Of a stretch of 64,000 nucleotides of DNA, positions 58,493 through 64,000 are shown in pieces. The stretch covers positions 124,001 through 188,000 of the forward strand of contig QJNS01000047.1 of assembly GCA_004154925.1 (NCBI GenBank). Reading direction: 5' to 3'. The notes beneath the pieces are model-generated. The model was not told the DNA's origin and did not search any database. It saw only the letters and a list, made by a program, of their open reading frames with translations. The stretch's first letter is position 1. Every line of letters starts with the position of its first letter. Made by a program: the position numbers and the translations under genes. This stretch comes from Monosporascus cannonballus (taxonomy: Eukaryota; Ascomycota; Sordariomycetes; Xylariales).

Positions 58493-60150
58493 ATGGAACA
58501 TTTTACAAAAAAAACGAAAATAAACCTAGCTATTTAAGCTAAAAAACAAAACCCGAAACTTAGTTACAAAAAGCTTAATTCTATTTATAAAGTCTTATTT
58601 TTTACCTTAGCATACTGTTCTAAAGGTAAATACGCCCGAACCGATATTATCCTTTTTTTGCAGAAATTAACGGCGACCGAAAAAAAATCGATTGTCGACC
58701 GAATCCTTAACCTAAATACGCAAACGTTTTTTATCTGGCTTTAATACGTTAAAAATATGGCCAATATGCTTCTTACCTAACGCGTTACGGAACGTATCGG
58801 AATTAATTAAGCGTCGAACTTTATTAAATAGCAAAAAAAATTCTAAACGTATTTAAATCGGAAAATTAATTATTAATAAGTCTTATGCAAAAATCCAGAA
58901 ATATTTCGCAAATAATTCGAACTTATTTAGGTTATAATCGCAAAATACGGCATCGCAAAAAAAATACTTATAACTTCGACAAAATTAAATTCTTAATAAA
59001 ACTTCTTATAATAACGGACATAATAATTATTAATACCGAAAAACATAAAAAACATAAATAAATATAATAAAGAAATAAAAAATAAATTATAATTATCCAA
59101 ATTATTAATTCCCAAAATTGAGCTATACCGCTATTTATTATTATAATAAGGAAAAATTACCTTAAATCCTAATACCGTAATAATCCATTATTAAACGATT
59201 AAAAGGTTACATTAAGTAATAATAATTAAATAATAAATAAATTAAGTTTAAAATAAATTTAACATTTTAACAAATATATTTGGACGTATACGAAAAATTC
59301 GAAACGTCTTTTTATCTTTAACGGTTACGAAAACCATTATTTGATAAAATTCGAAAAATACTGCGCCAATTACGTTATTATTACGTTTTATATACTTACG
59401 CATTTTTCGTATCGGTTTTAACCTTTTAGCATATCTTATTTTTTTATTTTAAAACGTACTTATTTATGATATATTAAAAACTTAATACGACGCCATTATA
59501 CCCATATTACCAAAAAAGATTTTTTCGCCGGCTTTTACAACGCGTTCCAAATTGCTATAACGTCCGACATTATCAAATCCGGATTTATAAAAATTAATTT
59601 TATTTTATTCGATCCCAATAACGTTCTTTCCAAATTAAATATTCCTTTAATTATACTTATACCGACGGTTTCGCCGTTTACCTTTACTAATTTTATTTCC
59701 CCGCCCGTAAAAACCCTTAAAAATATTTAAGAAATAATAAAACAAAAACGTTATTTACAAAAAAAGATTAAAAATCATTAAAGTAATTCGTTAACAAAAA
59801 TAATGGAATCGGTTAATTTTTTAACGAAAAATAACTTATTATTTTTATACGAAATTACTTTTCTTCGGAAAAAAACCGCCTAATTACGCGAAACGAACTA
59901 TATTTTAAATAAACGTTGGAAAACCAAAAATAAACGTTTTCAAAAAGGAAAAATACTTATTATATAAAAGAAATAAGCTTTTCTAGCTTAAAAAAGGATA
60001 ATAAAAAAATATAACTAATAATAGCTAAAAACGGCTATCGCAAAAAAGTTAAAACCAAGAAACGGAAATATGGCATTTATAACAAGCCCGGGCATAATAC
60101 GCATACTTATAAAAAAGTTATAAATTCGTTTAGCGAAAAAAAATTTAATT
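58493..60150 (+). pseudogene. Fot1/Pogo-like transposase relic
   Basis: From ATG 58493, about 550 codons, a normal family length. N-terminal part: MEHFTKKTKINLAI, then EKKSIVDRILNLNTQTFFIW and VKNMANMLLT (family I-L-D-L-x-x-R-G-F...V-x-x-M-A-N-x-L-L). Then LCKNPEIFRK, IIAKYGIAKK and YNFDK (first catalytic Asp box N-F-D-E). After a badly damaged middle, RLFIFNGYENHYLIKFEKYC covers the second catalytic box (D-G-H to N-G-Y by G-to-A/C-to-T change), followed by HITKKDFFAGFYNAFQIAI and FDPNNVLSKLN. Basic C-terminal tail. Sense stops and at least one frameshift; CAA-to-TAA changes dominate. Confidence 0.82.
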
Positions 60151-60217
60151 AATTTTAATTAATACAATATATTATTATTAAGTTATTTGCATTTATTATT
60201 ACAAGATGCCAAAAAAT

Positions 60218-60258
60218 GTTACGCTTATTTATGTATGGCGCTTACTTATGTGGGACAT
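60218..60258 (-). repeat. right terminal inverted repeat of the Fot1-like element
   Basis: Plus-strand end is ...gcttacttatgtgggacat, complement of the left repeat with all mismatches explained by RIP-type transitions. Followed by TA. Confidence 0.9.
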
Positions 60259-60260
60259 TA

Positions 60261-63200
60261 TATATTTAGATATTAGTTGATATTAATAGAAAATAAAACT
60301 GTTTTACTGTATATTGTTTTCTATCTGGTTTTCTAAATAATATATACATTTTTTGCTTAAATACCGATATTTACTAAAGTATAATAAATTATATTCGAAA
60401 TTACTCAAAGTAATTTCTTTTGTAATTTTTTATAATAAATTTAAAATCCAAAAATACTTTTTCAGTATGTAATAACAAAATACTCATTATCTTTTAATAA
60501 TTTTCTATTAAAAAACTTTTATAAAACTTAACTAAATTCTAACGTCGACCAACAGTTATTCTATATTTATAGTTCTATTATAAACCCTTAAAAAGCTTAA
60601 CTTGTAATTCTTAATATCTGGTATTTTATAATAAATTAAAAAAAATAGAATAATGAATCAAAATGGAGAAAAAATAAGATTAACACTTTTTATTATTAAA
60701 AGAATTTGGTATTTTCTTTTTTTAATGTTCGAAATTCCGTAATTAAGATATATAGTTTATTCTCAATTATAAATTCTTTTTTTCTTATCTTTTAGACCAT
60801 TATTAAATACTTTTTTTTCTCGCTAACTTTTTTAATTTCAAACTCTTATAATTTAATAATATTCTTAACATAAATGCATTGCTGCGAAGATATAAAAGAC
60901 TTCTTTGGTTCAAATGTCATTCTTATCGTCGTTATAACATTAATGTATTAAATTAGTCAAATTAAATAAGCTATATAATAACAAATTCATAAATAATATA
61001 TACTAGAAATACTGTCAAGATTTAAAATACATTTCAAAATTAACCCAAAAGTTATACTAAGAAATCGTAATATAATAATAAATTGTACTATTTACAGAAT
61101 AAGATGATTTTTTTAAAACCAAAACAATAATATAAAGGTTAAAAACTTATATACGATATGGGTCATTATTATAAAAACCTAGATAACTATCTTTTCAATG
61201 TTAAAAAGGAACCGATATCGATAATCGATTAATTACATGTTAAAAAGTAATGACTAAGTTATTATATTATTAGAAAATAATATAATAATACTGGTTAAAA
61301 TTATTGAAGTAATATTTTTAATGTTTTACGATATATTTATAAAATCTATTAATTACAACAATTTTAATTAAAGGGAAAATTTAATTTATTAATTAATAAT
61401 TATAAAAAAATGCCTTAAACCGAAATTTAAGACGGGAAACCTGTACAAGACTAGATGAAATTTAAAACAAAAGTATATTTCAACGTTATTAAGATTGTAT
61501 TTAAAACGTTTAGGATAAAGTTCATATATATTTTATTATAATATAGTGTAATATTAATAGATAATGTAAATTTTAATTGGATAACATTTTATATTAGGAT
61601 AATTATAACAGTTTAATGAAAAAATAAGTGATATATAAATAACGTTGCGTTAAAAAGATTAATGTTTTGCTTAAAAATATAGAAATATAATTATTTAAAA
61701 TATTAATTAACCTTTAAAAATAGATAAACACAAACGAATTTTTTAGTTACATATAAATACGGTACTATAAATATTCTATTTTATTTCTTCACAAATATTT
61801 ATATATTAAAGTCAAACTTGAATATAGATATATATTTTATATAATTATTAAATTTTATAATTATTGCCTTATTATATATGCTCGCAACATATAGATAAAT
61901 AAATATTTTCTTTGATTAACAATGTCGGAAAAATACATTTATTGGTGTAATATTTTAACGTTATAACAACCTTTCCTTTACAGGACAATTTGTTATAGTA
62001 ATGCTGCCTATAACTCAACTTTCTTTTAATAGTTTCACAAAAGAATATTACTAATATAAAAAGAAATTAATAAATATATTTAAGATGAACATTTTTCCAT
62101 TATTTAAGGTTTAATTACATTGTTTATCCTTCGTTTTATATTAAAATAGTGTAATTAAAAGGCTTTGTATCAGTCTCGTACAAGATTTATTGTGAAACAA
62201 AAATTAAAAGGTGAATAAGATATATATCGAGAGAAAGGACGCTTTCGTTAAACTGAACAATAATTTTTAATTTTACATATTTCGAGAAAGTTTAACAGAA
62301 ATCTAAATATTTAATATTTGTTATTAAAAATATTGAAAAAATATTAAAATTACTTCTTTTAAAACCAGAAATTGAAATAGCATAAGTACTATAGTTCGAT
62401 ACTTCTAAACATTGTAAAAAAAGATATAAAACCTTTTATAAGTAATTAAATATAATAGTAAATATTTTAAAAAAAATATTGATTTCTAAATATTTTTACA
62501 TCGACATATCTTGTATGAGGAATTTGATATTTATCTAATATATAAAAGTAATACAAAAGTACTGAATTATTGATTTTATTATATATCAATATTTGGACGC
62601 AGTTGTATAATATATATTGTAACGAACTTATTTGTAAATGAATAGATTGAAAATAAAAATTAAACTTTTAAGTTTAAATCCTTTATTTGCTTGATTATTG
62701 CTTAACGAAAGTTTAAGGAGCTTACAATTTTCTGACAAATATAATTAATGATATTGAAAAGGTATAATATAAGGAAGGAATATTTTGTTCCAAATAATAA
62801 AGATTTTAAGAATAACTGTAATGCATTAAGAAATATATTAACTTAGATATTTTTCAACAAATATTTGTAGTTAATCAAACCTGGACGTTCCCATTTATAT
62901 ATATATAGAAATGCAAATACAAATATGTTTTTATTAATTAAATAGAAAATTATAATACACTATTAATTTACAGGTTTTCTAAAATAATCAAAAATAAGAT
63001 TATTTGCAAAATATTAATTTCTTTTATTCAACTGTTATATTAATTTGTTTTTATTTTTAAAATATTTTCTTTGTACTGTTTAATTGTAATTAGAACTACT
63101 GCCCTAACGGAAACGCGAAAAATAAATTTTAAGTCAAATTATAAAATTTAACAAAAATAATGGTTTAAAACGAAAGGATTTTACAGTTCACAATTTAATT

Positions 63201-64000
63201 TTTGTATATTTCGTCTTAAAAGAATCATATTCGAAATAAGTGTAAAATATAAATATTTAAGTTTGAAGAAAACGATTAACTTAGTTTATTAATACAATTG
63301 ATAACCGGCCGGTAAATCGTCAATGTTTATGAAATTAACTATTTGAAATATGGGTTATTGTTGCGAGAATAAGAGTTCTCGTTTTTATGAAATTCTGTTT
63401 AAAATCTAACGCTGGTATGCAATGCTAAATTTCGGCTAAGGGCTTTTGCATTCTCTAAGTGATCTTAGTAATTTGAGTAATTTAACTAGATTATATAAAA
63501 TACATAGATCTACGATATATTGAGAACAAATAGAAGATATAATGCATAAATATTTTATACAAATAATAGGGATTTAATTTTGTTCCTTTATTATTATTTT
63601 AAGTTTTTAATTAAATGTATTACTTATTGATCAACAGAAATACCTGTAATCTTTTGTAAGAAATAAATTCATAAACTATATTTCGAGATATTTTTACCTA
63701 TATCTCAAAATCTTTTTCGGATATTATTTATACTCTTAGATAGATCTATACCAGGTTCGTTATATTTTCATAATTTATTAATTAATTGCCAACGACTAAT
63801 GTATAGCATAATTAAGGTATGAGCTTTTTTAGACTTAATGTTAACGAGAGTATAGAAATACGTTTAAAAAATAAAAATTAAAGTTGATTTCCATTATTAG
63901 CTAATAAAGCATTAGTAATCAAACTGAAAAATCTGCCTTTTATTAAAACTTTATTTCGGTTGATCGGAAAAATAGTGGTTCAAATAATTTAATGGTAAAG
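60261..64000. other. extremely AT-rich DNA without recognised genes
   Basis: Same texture as 53001-58390. No ORF of 60 codons, LTR, terminal repeat or RNA gene seen. A short segment near 63250-63370 resembles copia-E at 42890-42985 (shared ataaccggcc core), possibly a small old copia fragment. Confidence 0.55.

Larger units (their letters stand above)
58393..60258 (+). mobile_element. Fot1/Pogo-like DNA transposon, complete but dead
   Basis: 1866-bp element bounded by TA on both sides (58391-58392 and 60259-60260) with 41-bp terminal inverted repeats (58393-58433 and 60218-60258). One plus-strand transposase fills it. TA duplication, repeat length and transposase type are standard for the Fot1/Pogo branch of Tc1/mariner. 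TIR differences are all transitions, so RIP probably inactivated it. Confidence 0.9.

Noticed and set aside
53001..64000. Very AT-rich right end considered as inserted mitochondrial DNA
   Set aside because: No mitochondrial gene, tRNA or rRNA could be recognised, and a nuclear-type Fot1 element with TA duplication lies within it.

Overview
The window looks like a heterochromatic, transposon-filled, very AT-rich block from a filamentous ascomycete (Pezizomycotina-type) genome. Evidence: the elements are fungal types (chromodomain Ty3/gypsy, Ty1/copia, Fot1/Pogo and Tc1/mariner DNA transposons), and almost all coding sequence carries the damage expected of repeat-induced point mutation (RIP). 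Differences between repeat copies are mostly C/T or G/A, CpA is depleted while TpA is enriched, and sense stops sit where CAA, CAG or TGG codons are expected. No intact host gene, tRNA, rRNA or CRISPR array was found. The species cannot be named from the sequence.

Layout. 1-2912: 5' part of a minus-strand Ty3/gypsy element (LTR, gag, start of protease), inserted in the 5' LTR of gypsy-1. 2913-9379: gypsy-1 (+), whose 3' end lies in a degraded Pogo/Tigger-like transposase (9380-10790, minus) that is also split by a solo LTR with target duplication AAACA. 10791-12042: a GC-normal island containing a ~320-bp foldback. 12043-52179: one Ty1/copia element, copia-E (+), with 165-bp LTRs and target duplication GAATC, blown up to 40 kb by nested insertions. 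These are copia-D (minus) in its 5' LTR, which itself holds gypsy-2 (+, AGTAA); a Tc1/mariner element in its gag, which itself holds gypsy-3 (minus, TTTTG); gypsy-4 (minus, TAAAA); a solo LTR (GAACG); and gypsy-5 (minus, GCTTT). Removing the insertions leaves a continuous gag-protease-integrase-reverse transcriptase-RNase H order and about 5.6 kb. 52180-53000: LTR and gag of a third copia copy (copia-H) abutting copia-E. 53000-64000: extremely AT-rich DNA with a different, less RIP-like texture and no recognised gene, interrupted by one complete but dead Fot1/Pogo element (58393-60258, TA target duplication, 41-bp terminal inverted repeats).

How it fits together. The five gypsy elements are one chromovirus family: similar R/U5 LTR sequence, retropepsin, YLDD reverse transcriptase and a C-terminal chromodomain. 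In chromoviruses the chromodomain is known to steer integration toward H3K9-methylated chromatin, which fits repeated landing in older repeats. Between chromodomain and 3' LTR every copy carries an ANTISENSE reading frame for a basic, Cys-motif/coiled-coil protein, and the LTR U3 halves differ strongly between copies while R/U5 is conserved. These are the least ordinary features of the window.
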